A DNA stretch of 46,010 bases from Bacteroidaceae bacterium (GCA_017615125.1 JAGAAS010000079.1:1-46010); one strand, 5' to 3'. Shown: positions 34,599 to 44,605, counted from the stretch's first letter. Numbers and translations are program-made. The notes: a model not told the origin generated them from the letters alone.

Positions 34599-34603
34599 GC
34601 TAC

Positions 34604-35554
34604 GTGGAGAATCGTCGTATACTGAAAGATCTGGGGAAAGGCGCTTTCCTGATGGGCGGAGAAACGCCTCAGGAAATGGAACTGAACATCCCTGTCGGCG
34701 CGAAACTGGAAAAGCCCGTTTTTCTTACGAATCAGCTGAACGGGCTGGAGGATTGCGACACGACATTGGAGCTCCACGTTTCCTTAGCTGAGGGCGCCGA
34801 AGCGGAAATGGTCATCGACGACAGGAGCGCTGAGGATCTTCCCTTCCATTCAGAGCGTACCATCTCTATCGACGTTGCCGCAGGAGCCTCCTTTGCGCTT
34901 TATACGCTCGCGGAGCTCAATCCTCAGAGCACAAGCATCAATAAGATACAGATTAAGAACGCCGGCTCCGTACGCATAGGGACTTTCAGCCTGACGGGAG
35001 GTGTTGAGGAGAACTCCCTTTTCCTCGATTTCACGGGCGAAGGAGCCTCGTGCGAATTGTTTGGCATGACTATCGCTTCGGAAAAGCAACAAGTCAGAAA
35101 TGTTGTCCAGGTCACACATCATGCTGCCCATTGCACCGATAGGGAGCTGTTAAAGCAGATTTTGGACGACGAAGCCGTAGGGCGCTTTGAGGGACTTGTC
35201 CGTGTTTGTCCTCGTTGTCCTGGCGCCGATTCTCAGCAAGTAAGCCGCAATATCTGTCTGAGCCGTTCCGCAAGAGCATTTGCTCAGCCGCAGCTGGTTA
35301 TCGACACAGACGATGTTCGATGCAGTCACGGGACTACAGTAGGGCAGCTCGACGAGGAAGCGCTGTTCTATATGCAGCAGCGAGGCATCTCCCGTCACGA
35401 AGCTCGCCTCCTGTTGCTTTCGGCTTTCCTCGATGAGGTTATTGAAAAGGTTACGATTCCTTCCATCCGCGATCGTCTTCATTTGCTTGCCGAAGGGCGT
35501 CTTCGGGGAGAATTGAATCATTGTGTTGCCTGCGGGGCTTGTAAAAAAGGTTAG
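34604..35554 (+). CDS. sufD: Fe-S assembly protein SufD, short form
   Basis: 316 residues from a GTG codon, about 100 residues shorter than usual SufD. The N-terminal helical domain is missing; the sequence enters almost directly into the beta-helix core (EMELNIPVGAKLEKPVFLTNQLNG). The core and the SufBC contact region are kept (SQQVSRNICLSRSARAFAQPQL, VRCSHGTTVGQLDEEALFYMQQRGIS). It ends in HCVACGACKKG, a CxxCxxC tail. The position between sufC (5 bp) and sufS (13 bp) supports the assignment. No sequence upstream could extend it without running into sufC in another frame. Confidence 0.85.
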   Translation: MENRRILKDLGKGAFLMGGETPQEMELNIPVGAKLEKPVFLTNQLNGLEDCDTTLELHVSLAEGAEAEMVIDDRSAEDLPFHSERTISIDVAAGASFALYTLAELNPQSTSINKIQIKNAGSVRIGTFSLTGGVEENSLFLDFTGEGASCELFGMTIASEKQQVRNVVQVTHHAAHCTDRELLKQILDDEAVGRFEGLVRVCPRCPGADSQQVSRNICLSRSARAFAQPQLVIDTDDVRCSHGTTVGQLDEEALFYMQQRGISRHEARLLLLSAFLDEVIEKVTIPSIRDRLHLLAEGRLRGELNHCVACGACKKG

Positions 35555-35567
35555 TGCAATCGACGTT

Positions 35568-36779
35568 ATGGAAATGTACGATATAGAAAAGATCAGGGCC
35601 GACTTCCCTATTCTCACGCGCGAAATCTATAACCGTCCGCTTGTCTATCTTGACAATGCGGCAACGACGCAGAAGCCTCGCTCCGTTATCGACAGCATTG
35701 CGGAGATTTATTCGACGGTAAATTCGAATGTACATCGTGGCGTGCATCGTCTTTCGCGGGAAGCAACGGAGCTGTTGGAGGCTTCGCGCGAAACCGTGCG
35801 TCGTTTCCTGAATGCGGAAAAGGCGTCTGAGATTCTTTTCACTCGCGGAACGACTGAAAGCTTGAATCTTCTTGCTGCCTCTTTTGGCGAGGCCTTTATG
35901 CACGAAGGCGACGAGGTGGTTCTCTCGGAGATGGAGCATCATAGCAACATCGTTCCTTGGCAGCTCTTGCAGGCGCGCCGCGGGATTGTCATTCGTGTCA
36001 TTCCTGTTACCGACGACGGCAGGCTCGACTTGGATGCTTTCCGTTCGCTCCTGAACGAGAGGACAAAACTCGTTTCCGTCACCCATGTAAGCAATGTGCT
36101 GGGTACCGTCAATCCTGTCGAAGAGATTATCCGTATTGCTCATGCACATGACGTTCCTGTGGCTCTTGACGGAGCTCAGAGCGCTCCTTTCATGCCCGTT
36201 GATGTTCGTGCCTTAGATTGTGACTTCTATGCCTTCAGCGCGCATAAAGTCTATGGGCCTACGGGAGTAGGTGTCCTATACGGAAAAGAGCGTCTTCTGG
36301 AGCTTATGCCTCCCTATCAGGGCGGGGGAGAGATGATAGGACACGTTCGCTTCAGCGGTACTACCTTTAACGAACTGCCTTATAAGTTTGAGGCAGGCAC
36401 TCCCAATTATGTAGGCAACATAGCTGCTGCGAAGGCACTGGACTATGTTTCTTCTCTTGGGCTTGAGCGCATCAGGGCTCACGAAGAGTCCCTTACTCGT
36501 TATGCGGTGGAAGGGTTAAGGGAGATACCGAATGTCCGTATCTACGGGCACCCTTCTTCGCTCGTTTCCTTCAATGTAGAGGGCATCCATCATAGCGATG
36601 TAGGGGTTTTGCTCGACCACATGGGCGTCGCCGTGCGTACAGGGCATCATTGTGCCCAGCCCCTTATGGAGCGTATGAATATCACAGGTACCGTGCGTGC
36701 TTCCTTTGCGCTCTATAACACGCGAGCTGATGTGGATGCGTTCCTCTCAGCTCTCCGCAAAGCGTGCTCTATGTTTTAA
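35568..36779 (+). CDS. sufS: Cysteine desulfurase SufS
   Basis: 403 residues from the ATG at 35568; an in-frame earlier start at 35523 would overlap sufD. PLP enzyme that takes sulfur from L-cysteine for Fe-S assembly. Seen: YLDNAATTQKP, NVHRGVHRLS, TRGTTESLNL, EMEHHSNIVPWQ, the PLP lysine in FSAHKVYGPTGVG, and the catalytic Cys in RTGHHCAQPLM. Length is normal for group II desulfurases. The gene ends exactly where the convergent nnrD begins its stop (36779/36780). Confidence 0.96.
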   Translation: MEMYDIEKIRADFPILTREIYNRPLVYLDNAATTQKPRSVIDSIAEIYSTVNSNVHRGVHRLSREATELLEASRETVRRFLNAEKASEILFTRGTTESLNLLAASFGEAFMHEGDEVVLSEMEHHSNIVPWQLLQARRGIVIRVIPVTDDGRLDLDAFRSLLNERTKLVSVTHVSNVLGTVNPVEEIIRIAHAHDVPVALDGAQSAPFMPVDVRALDCDFYAFSAHKVYGPTGVGVLYGKERLLELMPPYQGGGEMIGHVRFSGTTFNELPYKFEAGTPNYVGNIAAAKALDYVSSLGLERIRAHEESLTRYAVEGLREIPNVRIYGHPSSLVSFNVEGIHHSDVGVLLDHMGVAVRTGHHCAQPLMERMNITGTVRASFALYNTRADVDAFLSALRKACSMF

Positions 36780-37664
36780 TTAAGAGCCGCAAATCATCTT
36801 CCACGCCTTAGGCAGAAAACGGATGATATCTGTCGCGACGAGCGATATTTGTCCCAGTTCCTCTGCGGCTACGTCTCCCGCTAATCCGTGAGCGAAGACG
36901 CCCAGACGGGCAGCGTCATATAGCGCGTAGCCTTGTGCACAAAGCGCGAGGAGGATGCCCGTGAGCACATCTCCACTTCCTCCCGTTGCCATTCCTGCGT
37001 TGCCCGTAGGGTTGATGGAATAACGTCCGTCGGGCAGGGCGACAACGGTTTTGTTTCCTTTTAGTATCACGCAGACGTTGGTTTCCTTTGCCATCATCAG
37101 CGCTTGTTGCTGTCGCTCGGTAGGATTATATGTCTGTGAGAAAGGACGAAGCAGCCGATTGAATTCCCCGGGGTGAGGAGTGATGAAAGTCTTGTGTGGG
37201 AGATTCTCCCACCATACGTCGGACAGGGAGAGGATGTTTAGCGCATCGGCATCAAGGATGGTAGGGATGTCGGCCTGAGCCGCAGCCTCAATCATTCGGG
37301 AGAGGGCTTCTTTCGTTCTCTCATAGGTGCCGAGACCTGGGCCGATAGCGCAGGCGGAGAAGTTAGGGGAGAGGGGGCTGCCTTCAGCGCAGATCCAATC
37401 TCCGTTTGTCCTCACCATTGCTTCGGGAACCGCTTCCTGCACGATTGTCCGGTTGCATTCGGGCGTAGCAACCGTCAGCAAGCCTATCCCGCTACGCAGG
37501 CACGAGCGGGCAGCCATCAGCGCCGCTCCCGCCATTCCCTTGCTTCCTGCTACCAGCAGCCCGTGTCCGAATGTCCCCTTGTGGCTGTCTGCTTTGCGCG
37601 GGAGGATGCATGCTTGTGCCTCCTCAAGGGAGAAGAGATGCTGCGTGTTTCCGTCTGTTGCCAT
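36780..37664 (-). CDS. nnrD: ADP-dependent NAD(P)H-hydrate dehydratase (single domain)
   Basis: 294 residues. Repairs hydrated NAD(P)H using ADP or ATP. Family motifs: SHKGTFGHGLLVAGSKGMAGAALMAARSCLRSGIGLLTV, AIGPGLGT, ILDADALN, THPGEF as ITPHPGEFNRLL, ILKGNKTVV, and NPTGNAGMATGGSGDVLTG with the catalytic Asp. Many Bacteroidota carry a fused protein of ~500 residues with an N-terminal NnrE epimerase; that domain is absent here and is not encoded next to it. Last gene of a probable minus-strand group with rnhB, gpmI, the zinc-ribbon gene and ugd. Confidence 0.92.
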   Translation of the reverse strand: MATDGNTQHLFSLEEAQACILPRKADSHKGTFGHGLLVAGSKGMAGAALMAARSCLRSGIGLLTVATPECNRTIVQEAVPEAMVRTNGDWICAEGSPLSPNFSACAIGPGLGTYERTKEALSRMIEAAAQADIPTILDADALNILSLSDVWWENLPHKTFITPHPGEFNRLLRPFSQTYNPTERQQQALMMAKETNVCVILKGNKTVVALPDGRYSINPTGNAGMATGGSGDVLTGILLALCAQGYALYDAARLGVFAHGLAGDVAAEELGQISLVATDIIRFLPKAWKMICGS

Positions 37665-37718
37665 TTTTCTGCGTGTGGAATCCTGTTTTTTATCTGCGGC
37701 GTGAAAAGCTGGGATGGG

Positions 37719-39038
37719 TTAATCGCGCTTGAAGATGTCTCGCGTATAGACCTTACGTTCCACATCGTCGAGACAAGGGTCGTAACGGTTGGCGATGATA
37801 GCATCGCTGCGTTGCTTGAAGGCATCCAGGTCGTTCACTACTTCGCTGCCGAAGAAACTTGTGCCGTTCTCGAGCGTCGGCTCGTAAACGATGATGTTGG
37901 CTCCCTTGGCCTTGATGCGCTTCATCACTCCCTGAATGGCGCTCTGGCGGAAGTTGTCGGAGTTCGACTTCATCGTCAGGCGGAAGACGCCAATCGTCAC
38001 ATCGTGCTCGTTGCTCGCGTTCCATTGGTTCGAGGAGTAGTAGCTGTAATAGCCTGCCTTCGCGAGCACCTGGTCGGCGATGAAGTCCTTGCGTGTCCTG
38101 TTGCTCTCCACGATAGCTGTCATCATGTTCTGGGGAACATCCTGGTAGTTGGCGAGGAGCTGCTTCGTGTCCTTCGGGAGGCAGTATCCGCCGTAGCCGA
38201 AGGAGGGGTTGTTATAGTGGCTCCCGATGCGCGGGTCGAGGCCTACGCCCTCGATGATAGCCTGCGAGTTCAGGCCCTTCACCTCAGCGTAGGTGTCGAG
38301 CTCGTTGAAGAAGCTCACGCGCAGCGCCAGGTAGGTGTTGGCGAAGAGCTTCACGGCTTCGGCCTCCTTCATTCCCATGAAGAGGGTGGGGATGTCCTTC
38401 TTCTCGGCACCTTCCTGCAGCAGTGCGGCGAAGGTGCGCGCAGCCTCCTCCATGTGGTTCCCGCCGATAGCCCTTATCGCCGTGTTCTCCTCGTCCTTAT
38501 CGCCCGTGATCTTCGGGTATCCCACGATGATGCGGCTAGGGTACAGGTTGTCGTAGAGAGCCTTGCTCTCGCGCAGGAACTCGGGCGAGAAGAGGAGGCG
38601 GAACTTGGCTGTGGCGTCCTTTCCCTCCGCTCTGAACTTGCGGAAGTACTTCACGTAGAGTCCTCGGCAGTAGCCTACGGGGATGGTGCTCTTGATGACC
38701 ATCGTTGCCTCGGGGTTGACGCTCAGCACAAGGTCGATGACGTCCTCGATGTGGTGCGTGTCGAAGAAGTTCTTCACAGGATCGTAGTTCGTCGGCGCAG
38801 CGATGACGACAAGCTCCGCGTCGCGATAGGCGGAGGCGCCGTCGAGCGTAGCTGTCAGGTCGAGGTTCTTCTCTGCGAAGTACTTCTCGATGTACTCGTC
38901 TTGAATGGGGGATATTCTCTTGTTGATCTTCTCTACTTTCTCGGGGATGACGTCGACGGCAGTCACGTGATGATGTTGGCTCAGCAGCGTGGCGATGCTC
39001 AATCCCACGTATCCGGTTCCTGCAACAGCAATGTTCAT
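37719..39038 (-). CDS. ugd: UDP-glucose 6-dehydrogenase
   Basis: 439 residues. Oxidises UDP-glucose to UDP-glucuronate with two NAD+, feeding capsule or lipopolysaccharide sugars. The Rossmann motif GTGYVGLS lies at residues 7-14. Further: [48 protein letters not shown], and the catalytic Cys in [13 protein letters not shown]. The insertion of substrates other than UDP-glucose cannot be excluded because related dehydrogenases use UDP-ManNAc or UDP-GlcNAc. Cytoplasmic; 43 bp after the zinc-ribbon protein gene. Confidence 0.9.
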   Translation of the reverse strand: MNIAVAGTGYVGLSIATLLSQHHHVTAVDVIPEKVEKINKRISPIQDEYIEKYFAEKNLDLTATLDGASAYRDAELVVIAAPTNYDPVKNFFDTHHIEDVIDLVLSVNPEATMVIKSTIPVGYCRGLYVKYFRKFRAEGKDATAKFRLLFSPEFLRESKALYDNLYPSRIIVGYPKITGDKDEENTAIRAIGGNHMEEAARTFAALLQEGAEKKDIPTLFMGMKEAEAVKLFANTYLALRVSFFNELDTYAEVKGLNSQAIIEGVGLDPRIGSHYNNPSFGYGGYCLPKDTKQLLANYQDVPQNMMTAIVESNRTRKDFIADQVLAKAGYYSYYSSNQWNASNEHDVTIGVFRLTMKSNSDNFRQSAIQGVMKRIKAKGANIIVYEPTLENGTSFFGSEVVNDLDAFKQRSDAIIANRYDPCLDDVERKVYTRDIFKRD

Positions 39039-39081
39039 AGTAGGTGTTCTTTGATGGTTAGGTAGTAATTCGGTATGCGGC

Positions 39082-39855
39082 TCAGTTCAGGATTCTGAAC
39101 TTGCCGATGACGGGGAGCTCCTTCGCCCTTCCCTGCGCGGCGTTGATGATGCCCAGGATGCAGAGGACGAGCAGCAGGAAGCTCACGACGTTGAACACCC
39201 ATCCGGCAACGGGGACGAACGTGAGCGCGCGACACATCATCCAGCAGATGAACAGCACCAGGCCCTGATTGGTGTGGAAGCGGGCAAACTTGCTGTCCTT
39301 GGCGATGATGAGCGGGATGAGGAAGAGGATGCCGAAGTAGGCAACGATGGCCATTCCGCGGTTGGCCTGTATGTCGGCGGGGTCGAAGTCGCCTGTCATG
39401 TCGGGCGTGTCCATTGCTTTCTCGAACTGCTCTTTGGCTGAGGTTTTCCCTTCCGTTGAGGCTTTCTCCTTGTCGCCGTCGGTCGTCTCCTTGTTGGCGT
39501 CAGCCGTCTGCTTGTTGTCGCTGAAGCTGCTCTTGGCGGCGTCGAAGCCTTCTTTGGCAGCCTTTCCCAGCTTGGCAGCCATCTCGCCCAGCTGGCTGGC
39601 AGCCTCGCGGGCCTGAGCCTCGAAGTCGTCCATGCGCGACTTCTTCTCCTCGTCCTGTTTCTTCTCCTCAGCGGCTTCGCCCTGCCGGGTGTCGGCAGCC
39701 TTCTCTTCCTCGGCAGGTTCTTCTGCCGCAGCCTCTTCTTCCGTTTCTGCCTGCTCGGGTGTCTCAGGCTCCTTGTCTATCAGAGCACCTCCGCATGCGC
39801 GGCAGTAGCGATCGTCGTCGGAATGTTCCTTTCCGCAAATGGGACATATTTTCAT
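39082..39855 (-). CDS. Zinc-ribbon membrane protein (DUF4870-like)
   Basis: 257 residues. A zinc ribbon lies at residues 4-22 ([19 protein letters not shown]). A long Glu/Ala/Lys-rich linker (~30-155) separates it from the membrane domain, which has about three TM helices (~165-250) matching the DUF4870 pattern ([33 protein letters not shown]). The protein ends shortly after the last helix. Function unknown; inner membrane. Between gpmI and ugd on the minus strand. Confidence 0.8.
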   Translation of the reverse strand: MKICPICGKEHSDDDRYCRACGGALIDKEPETPEQAETEEEAAAEEPAEEEKAADTRQGEAAEEKKQDEEKKSRMDDFEAQAREAASQLGEMAAKLGKAAKEGFDAAKSSFSDNKQTADANKETTDGDKEKASTEGKTSAKEQFEKAMDTPDMTGDFDPADIQANRGMAIVAYFGILFLIPLIIAKDSKFARFHTNQGLVLFICWMMCRALTFVPVAGWVFNVVSFLLLVLCILGIINAAQGRAKELPVIGKFRILN

Positions 39856-39888
39856 AGCGATTATATCTTTTTGGTTCGTATCGGTTTA

Positions 39889-41382
39889 TCAGAAAAGGGC
39901 GTTGCCCGTCATAGCCTCCGGCTGGGGCAGCTCCATGATTTTCAGGATGCAGGGAGCCACGTCGGCCAGCACGCCGTTCTTCATCTGCACACCGCGCTTG
40001 TCGGTGACGTAGATGCAGGGAACGGGGTTGAGCGAATGGGCCGTGTTGGGCGTTCCGTCAGGATTGATGGCGTTGTCGGCATTGCCGTGATCGGCGATGA
40101 TGATGACTTCGTAGCCCGAGGCACGCGCAGCCTCCACGACGCTGTGCACGCAGGCGTCGATAGCCGTCACAGCCTTCACGATAGCGGGATAGACGCCCGT
40201 ATGTCCTACCATATCGCCGTTGGCGAAGTTGACGACGATGAAGTCGTACTGCTCCGTGCGTACGGCCTCCACCAGCTTGCTGCAGACACTGAAGGCGCTC
40301 ATCTCGGGCTGAAGGTCGTAGGTGGGAACCTTGGGGCTGGGCACCAGGATGCGGTCCTCGCCCTCGAAGGGAGCCTCGCGCCCGCCGTTGAAGAAGAACG
40401 TCACGTGGGCATACTTCTCCGTCTCGGCGATGTGCAGCTGCCGCAGGCCCTTTGTGCTGAGGTACTCGCCCAGGGTGTCCGTCACGTTCTCCTTGTCGAA
40501 GAGGATGTGGAGCCCCGTGAAGCTTGCGTCGTACGGCGTCATGCAGCAGTAGTAGAGGTTGGGAATGGTCTTCATCCCGTTCTCGGGCATGTCCTTCTGC
40601 GTGAGGGCTATGGTAATCTCCTTGGCTCTGTCGTTGCGGTAGTTGAAGAAGATGACGACGTCGCCCTCCTTGATGGTGCCGTCGAACGTGCTGTTGACGA
40701 TGGGCTTGATGAACTCGTCGGTGACGCCCTCGTCGTAGCTCTCCTGCATGGCTCTCACCATATCGTCGCTCTGCTTGCCTGTGCCGCTGATGAGCTGGTC
40801 GTAGCCCACCTTCACTCTCTCCCAGCGCTTGTCGCGGTCCATCGTGTAGAAGCGGCCTATGATGCTGGCAACCTTGATGCCGCGCTCGGTGAGCTGGCGG
40901 ATGAAGCCGATGCCGCTCTTCGGGTCGGTGTCCCTGCCGTCCATGAGGCAGTGCACGAAGGTGTTGTCCACACCGTAGTCGCGGGCAATCTCGCAGAGCT
41001 TGAAGAGGTGCTCGAGCGAGCTGTGGACGCCGCCGTCGCTGGTGAGGCCCATCAGGTGGATGTTCTTACCGTTCTCCTTGGCGTAGGTGTAGGCGGCTAC
41101 TATCTCCTTGTTCTTCTTGATGCTGTCGTCGGCGCAGGCGCGGTTGATCTTCACCAGGTCCTGATAGACGATGCGTCCGGCACCGATGTTGAGGTGTCCC
41201 ACCTCGCTGTTGCCCATCTGCCCGTCGGGCAGGCCCACGTTCTCGCCGCTCGTCTGCAGCTCGCTGTGAGGGTATGTGGCATGCAGGTAGTCCATATAAG
41301 GCGTGTGGGTGTTCCAGATGACGTCGCCTATTCCGTGGTTGCCGTTTCCCCAACCATCAAGGATCATTAACATTGCTTTCAT
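39889..41382 (-). CDS. gpmI: 2,3-bisphosphoglycerate-independent phosphoglycerate mutase
   Basis: 497 residues. Interconverts 3- and 2-phosphoglycerate using two Mn2+ ions. Visible: D9 (ILDGWG) and the catalytic Ser59 in [16 protein letters not shown], then [40 protein letters not shown] and the late metal motifs NGDMVGHTG and [10 protein letters not shown]. The length is close to typical. Likely in the operon after rnhB (96 bp gap). Confidence 0.96.
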   Translation of the reverse strand: MKAMLMILDGWGNGNHGIGDVIWNTHTPYMDYLHATYPHSELQTSGENVGLPDGQMGNSEVGHLNIGAGRIVYQDLVKINRACADDSIKKNKEIVAAYTYAKENGKNIHLMGLTSDGGVHSSLEHLFKLCEIARDYGVDNTFVHCLMDGRDTDPKSGIGFIRQLTERGIKVASIIGRFYTMDRDKRWERVKVGYDQLISGTGKQSDDMVRAMQESYDEGVTDEFIKPIVNSTFDGTIKEGDVVIFFNYRNDRAKEITIALTQKDMPENGMKTIPNLYYCCMTPYDASFTGLHILFDKENVTDTLGEYLSTKGLRQLHIAETEKYAHVTFFFNGGREAPFEGEDRILVPSPKVPTYDLQPEMSAFSVCSKLVEAVRTEQYDFIVVNFANGDMVGHTGVYPAIVKAVTAIDACVHSVVEAARASGYEVIIIADHGNADNAINPDGTPNTAHSLNPVPCIYVTDKRGVQMKNGVLADVAPCILKIMELPQPEAMTGNALF

Positions 41383-41478
41383 AATGCTTACTCGTTGATT
41401 TGTTCTATTTGTTGATTTATTCGTTCTTCTTTTCGTCTTTTTCTTTGAGCATAATGTCGTGCCAAGGGAGCTTCGCGG

Positions 41479-42093
41479 CTACTCGTCGGTGCCGAAGTCA
41501 AGCTCCATCTGCCCGTCGCCCAGCAGGTTGTACGAGCGTCGGTGGTAGGGTGTGACGCCGTACTCGCGAATGGCCCTGCGGTGCGCGGGGGCAGGGTAGC
41601 CCTTGTTCTTCTTCCATCCGTACGCGGGGTACTCGGCATCCAGCTGGTTCATGTAGTCGTCGCGGTAGGTCTTCGCCAGGATGCTGGCAGCGGCGATGTT
41701 CATGTACTTCCCGTCGCCCTTCACGACGGTCTTCCAGGGAACGGTGCCGTAGGGCTTGAACCTGTTTCCGTCGACGACGATGAACTCGGGGCGCACTTTC
41801 AGGCCGTCGAGCGCGCGGTGCATAGCCAGGATGGAGGCGTTGAGGATGTTGATCTCGTCGATCTCCTGCGCCGTGACGATGCCGACGGCCCACGCCAGCG
41901 CCTGTTCCTCGATGACGGGGCGCAGCGCATACCGCTGACGCTCGCTGAGCTGCTTGCTGTCGTTGAGCAGCGCGTTCTCGAACGTGTCGGGCAGGATGAC
42001 GGCAGCCGCGAAGACACTTCCCGCCAGGCAGCCGCGCCCGGCTTCGTCGCATCCAGCTTCCAGCAACCCGTTGTTCAGACAGCGTTCCAGCAT
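41479..42093 (-). CDS. rnhB: Ribonuclease HII
   Basis: 204 residues. Cleaves RNA of RNA/DNA hybrids and at single ribonucleotides in DNA. The catalytic acids are seen: D16 and E17 (AGCDEAGRG), D108 (VVDGNRF) and D145 or D146 ([10 protein letters not shown]). The region [10 protein letters not shown] and the end [28 protein letters not shown] are typical. First gene of the minus-strand group that runs to nnrD, divergent from gyrB. Confidence 0.96.
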   Translation of the reverse strand: MLERCLNNGLLEAGCDEAGRGCLAGSVFAAAVILPDTFENALLNDSKQLSERQRYALRPVIEEQALAWAVGIVTAQEIDEINILNASILAMHRALDGLKVRPEFIVVDGNRFKPYGTVPWKTVVKGDGKYMNIAAASILAKTYRDDYMNQLDAEYPAYGWKKNKGYPAPAHRRAIREYGVTPYHRRSYNLLGDGQMELDFGTDE

Positions 42094-42126
42094 CTCTCGT
42101 TCCTCGTGTCAAAGTGGTTCAACCTG

Positions 42127-42134
42127 CAAAGATA
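42127..42134 (-). promoter_or_regulatory. Promoter -7 element for rnhB
   Basis: Minus strand TATCTTTG, 34 nt before the rnhB ATG. No good upstream element is visible at the expected distance. Confidence 0.5.
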
Positions 42135-42190
42135 CGGAAAAAAAGTGATTTCACCCCTTTTCATGCAAAATAATTGCTCGTTCAAAAAAA

Positions 42191-42210
42191 GCGCGCGCGC
42201 ACGCGTACAT
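42191..42210. other. Z-DNA-prone alternating purine-pyrimidine tract
   Basis: Twenty perfectly alternating bases (GC)5 then ACGCGTACAT, followed by an A/T stretch. It lies between the diverging rnhB and gyrB promoters, 16 bp upstream of the gyrB -33 element. Such tracts can switch to left-handed DNA under negative supercoiling. Confidence 0.6.
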
Positions 42211-42225
42211 TTTTAAATAAAAAGT

Positions 42226-42256
42226 TTTGCAGTTCCAATAAAAAGCCGTATCTTTG
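42226..42256 (+). promoter_or_regulatory. Promoter of gyrB
   Basis: TTTG (42226-42229), 19 bp, then TATCTTTG (42249-42256). Transcription would start near 42262, leaving about 62 nt of leader. Confidence 0.65.
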
Positions 42257-42323
42257 CTTCGTTGATGTCCCCCTTCGGGCGCAACAGAAAGGAAACGCAT
42301 TGATTACTTGTAAAAAAGAGAAT

Positions 42324-44288
42324 ATGATTGACAACGACGAATTGATCCGTGAAGGAGCAGAGAACTACTCTGCCGAAAACATACAGGTGTTGGAAGGGCT
42401 CGAGGCCGTGCGCAAACGCCCCGCTATGTATATCGGCGACATCAGCAACAAGGGCCTTCACCATCTCGTCTACGAGGTGGTGGACAACTCCATCGACGAG
42501 GCACTGGCAGGCTTCTGTACACACATCGAAGTCACTATCAACGAAGACAACAGCATCACCGTTCAGGACAACGGGCGCGGCATCCCCGTCGACATGCACG
42601 AGAAGGAGCACAAGTCGGCCCTCGAGGTCGTCATGACGGTGCTCCATGCAGGAGGCAAGTTCGACAAGGGCTCCTACAAGGTGTCGGGCGGCCTGCACGG
42701 CGTGGGCGTCAGCTGCGTCAACGGACTCAGCTCACGCATGATCACCCAGGTGTTCCGCAACGGCAAGATCTACCAGCAGGAGTACGCCTGCGGCAAACCC
42801 CAGTACGACGTGAAGGTGGTGGGCGACACCGACCTCACAGGCACACGCCAGCAGTTCTGGCCCGACCGTACCATCTTCACCGTCCATGAGTACAACTACG
42901 AGACGCTGGCCACCCGCATGCGCGAGCTCGCCTTCCTCAACGCCGGCATCACCATCACCCTCACCGACCTCCGCAAGGACGAGAACGGCGACATCAAGCA
43001 CGAGGTGTTCCACTCCGACGAAGGACTCAAGGAGTTCGTGCGCTACATCGACAGCAGCCGCATCCATCTCTTCGACGACATCATCTACCTCAACACCGAG
43101 AAGCAGGGCATCCCCATCGAGATCGCCATCATGTACAACACCTCCTACTCCGAGAACCTCCACAGCTATGTGAACAACATCAACACCATCGAGGGAGGTA
43201 CTCATCTCGCTGGCTTCCGCGCAGCTCTCACCCGCACGCTCAAGAAGTACGCCGAAGACAGCAAGGCTGTCGAGAAGGCAAAGGTGGAGATAGCCCCCGA
43301 GGACTTCCGCGAGGGTCTCACCGCCGTCATCAGCATCAAGGTTGCCGAGCCCCAGTTCGAGGGACAGACGAAGACTAAGCTGGGCAACAGCGAGGTGATG
43401 GGAGCCGTACAGTCGGCTGTCTCCGAGACACTCTCCGAGTACCTTGAGGAGCATCCCAAGGAGGCCAAGATGATCGTCGACAAGGTCGTCCTCGCCGCTG
43501 CCGCACGCATCGCCGCCCGCAAGGCACGCGAGAGCGTACAGCGCAAGAACCCCATGAGCGGAGGCGGACTGCCCGGCAAGCTCGCCGACTGCTCCGACAA
43601 AGACCCCGCCAACTGCGAGATGTTCATCGTCGAGGGCGACTCCGCCGGAGGCTCCGCCAAGCAGGGACGTGACCGCCACTTCCAGGCCATCCTCCCCATC
43701 CGCGGTAAGATCTTTAACGTCGAGCGCGTCATGTGGCACAAGGCCTTCGAGCACGAGGAGGTGAACAACATCATCCAGGCCCTGGGTGTACGTTTCGGAC
43801 TCAACCCCGAGAACTCCAAGGAAGCCAACTACGACAAGCTCCGCTACTACAAGGTCATCATCATGACCGATGCCGACGTCGACGGCTCACACATCGACAC
43901 CCTCATCATGACGCTCTTCTACCGCTACATGCCCGAGCTCATCGAGCGCGGACACCTCTACATCGCCACCCCTCCCCTCTACCTCTGCTCCAAGGGCAAG
44001 GTGAAAGAGTACTGCTACACCGACGAGCAGCGCCAGCGCTTCATCGACCAGTACGGCGGCGGCAGCGAGAACTCCATCACCACTCAGCGTTACAAAGGTC
44101 TGGGCGAGATGAACGCCGAGCACCTCTGGGAAACCACCATGAACCCCGAGACACGACTGCTCAAGCAGGTGACCATTGAGAACGCCGCCGATGCCGACTA
44201 CGTCTTCTCCATGCTCATGGGCGAGGATGTAGGCCCCCGTCGCGAGTTCATCGAAGAGCACGCCACCTACGCCAACATAGACGCATAA
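42324..44288 (+). CDS. gyrB: DNA gyrase subunit B
   Basis: 654 residues from the ATG at 42324; the open frame further upstream crosses the promoter and is not coding. ATPase subunit of gyrase. GHKL residues E51 and N55 (VYEVVDNSIDEAL), NGRGIPVDMHE, GGLHGVGVSCVN; transducer domain; Toprim motifs EGDSAGGSA (E437) and TDADVDG (D516, D518, D520); C-terminal [15 protein letters not shown]. Length (~650) excludes the larger E. coli-type insertion. Nearly all third positions are C or G, typical of high expression. Codons 590 to at least 617 are duplicated exactly at 45928-46010. Distinction from ParE rests on overall resemblance. Confidence 0.92.
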   Translation: MIDNDELIREGAENYSAENIQVLEGLEAVRKRPAMYIGDISNKGLHHLVYEVVDNSIDEALAGFCTHIEVTINEDNSITVQDNGRGIPVDMHEKEHKSALEVVMTVLHAGGKFDKGSYKVSGGLHGVGVSCVNGLSSRMITQVFRNGKIYQQEYACGKPQYDVKVVGDTDLTGTRQQFWPDRTIFTVHEYNYETLATRMRELAFLNAGITITLTDLRKDENGDIKHEVFHSDEGLKEFVRYIDSSRIHLFDDIIYLNTEKQGIPIEIAIMYNTSYSENLHSYVNNINTIEGGTHLAGFRAALTRTLKKYAEDSKAVEKAKVEIAPEDFREGLTAVISIKVAEPQFEGQTKTKLGNSEVMGAVQSAVSETLSEYLEEHPKEAKMIVDKVVLAAAARIAARKARESVQRKNPMSGGGLPGKLADCSDKDPANCEMFIVEGDSAGGSAKQGRDRHFQAILPIRGKIFNVERVMWHKAFEHEEVNNIIQALGVRFGLNPENSKEANYDKLRYYKVIIMTDADVDGSHIDTLIMTLFYRYMPELIERGHLYIATPPLYLCSKGKVKEYCYTDEQRQRFIDQYGGGSENSITTQRYKGLGEMNAEHLWETTMNPETRLLKQVTIENAADADYVFSMLMGEDVGPRREFIEEHATYANIDA

Positions 44289-44407
44289 GCCGAGAGAGTT
44301 AAGAGCGTAGAGCTAAGAGTGATGAAGCTGGAGCTTCCACTCAGCACTTTGAACTATTGACGATTATCTGCCAAAGGCCAACCCTCACTCTTGAACTTTC
44401 CTATAGC

Positions 44408-44455
44408 AGGCGAAAGGAGAAAAGACGAAAGTCTCCTTTCGCCTTTCTCTTTTGC
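44408..44455 (+). terminator. Rho-independent terminator of gyrB
   Basis: A perfect 13-bp stem (44408-44420 with 44432-44444) with an 11-nt loop, followed by TTCTCTTTTG. About 120 nt after the gyrB stop. Confidence 0.8.
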
Positions 44456-44525
44456 CCGGAAACGAAAATGTCAACTGAACGGGGGTAAAACTGTCAGCCC
44501 AAATCCGGAAAAGACACACCCTAAA

Positions 44526-44550
44526 TGTTAATGTAACATGTAACGTAACC
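44526..44550. repeat. Inverted and direct repeats upstream of the nuclease gene
   Basis: TGTTA-ATG-TAACA is a perfect 5-bp inverted repeat (44526-44538). GTAAC occurs three times in 44533-44549. It sits ~50 bp upstream of the predicted -7 box and may be an operator or part of a recombination site; neither is proven. Confidence 0.4.
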
Positions 44551-44597
44551 AATGCGAAAAAACCGCCCTTCTCCTTTTATTATTTAAAGAAAACCGC

Positions 44598-44605
44598 TAT
44601 CTTCG
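44598..44605 (+). promoter_or_regulatory. Probable promoter -7 element for the DUF1016 nuclease
   Basis: TATCTTCG, one mismatch from TATCTTTG, about 120 nt before the ATG at 44727. The upstream partner is weak. Confidence 0.35.

Noticed and set aside
42174-42323. N-terminal extension of GyrB by 50 residues
   Set aside because: It crosses the Z-DNA-prone tract and the TTTG/TATCTTTG promoter, and the extra residues do not look like GyrB; the ATG at 42324 begins the family-like sequence.
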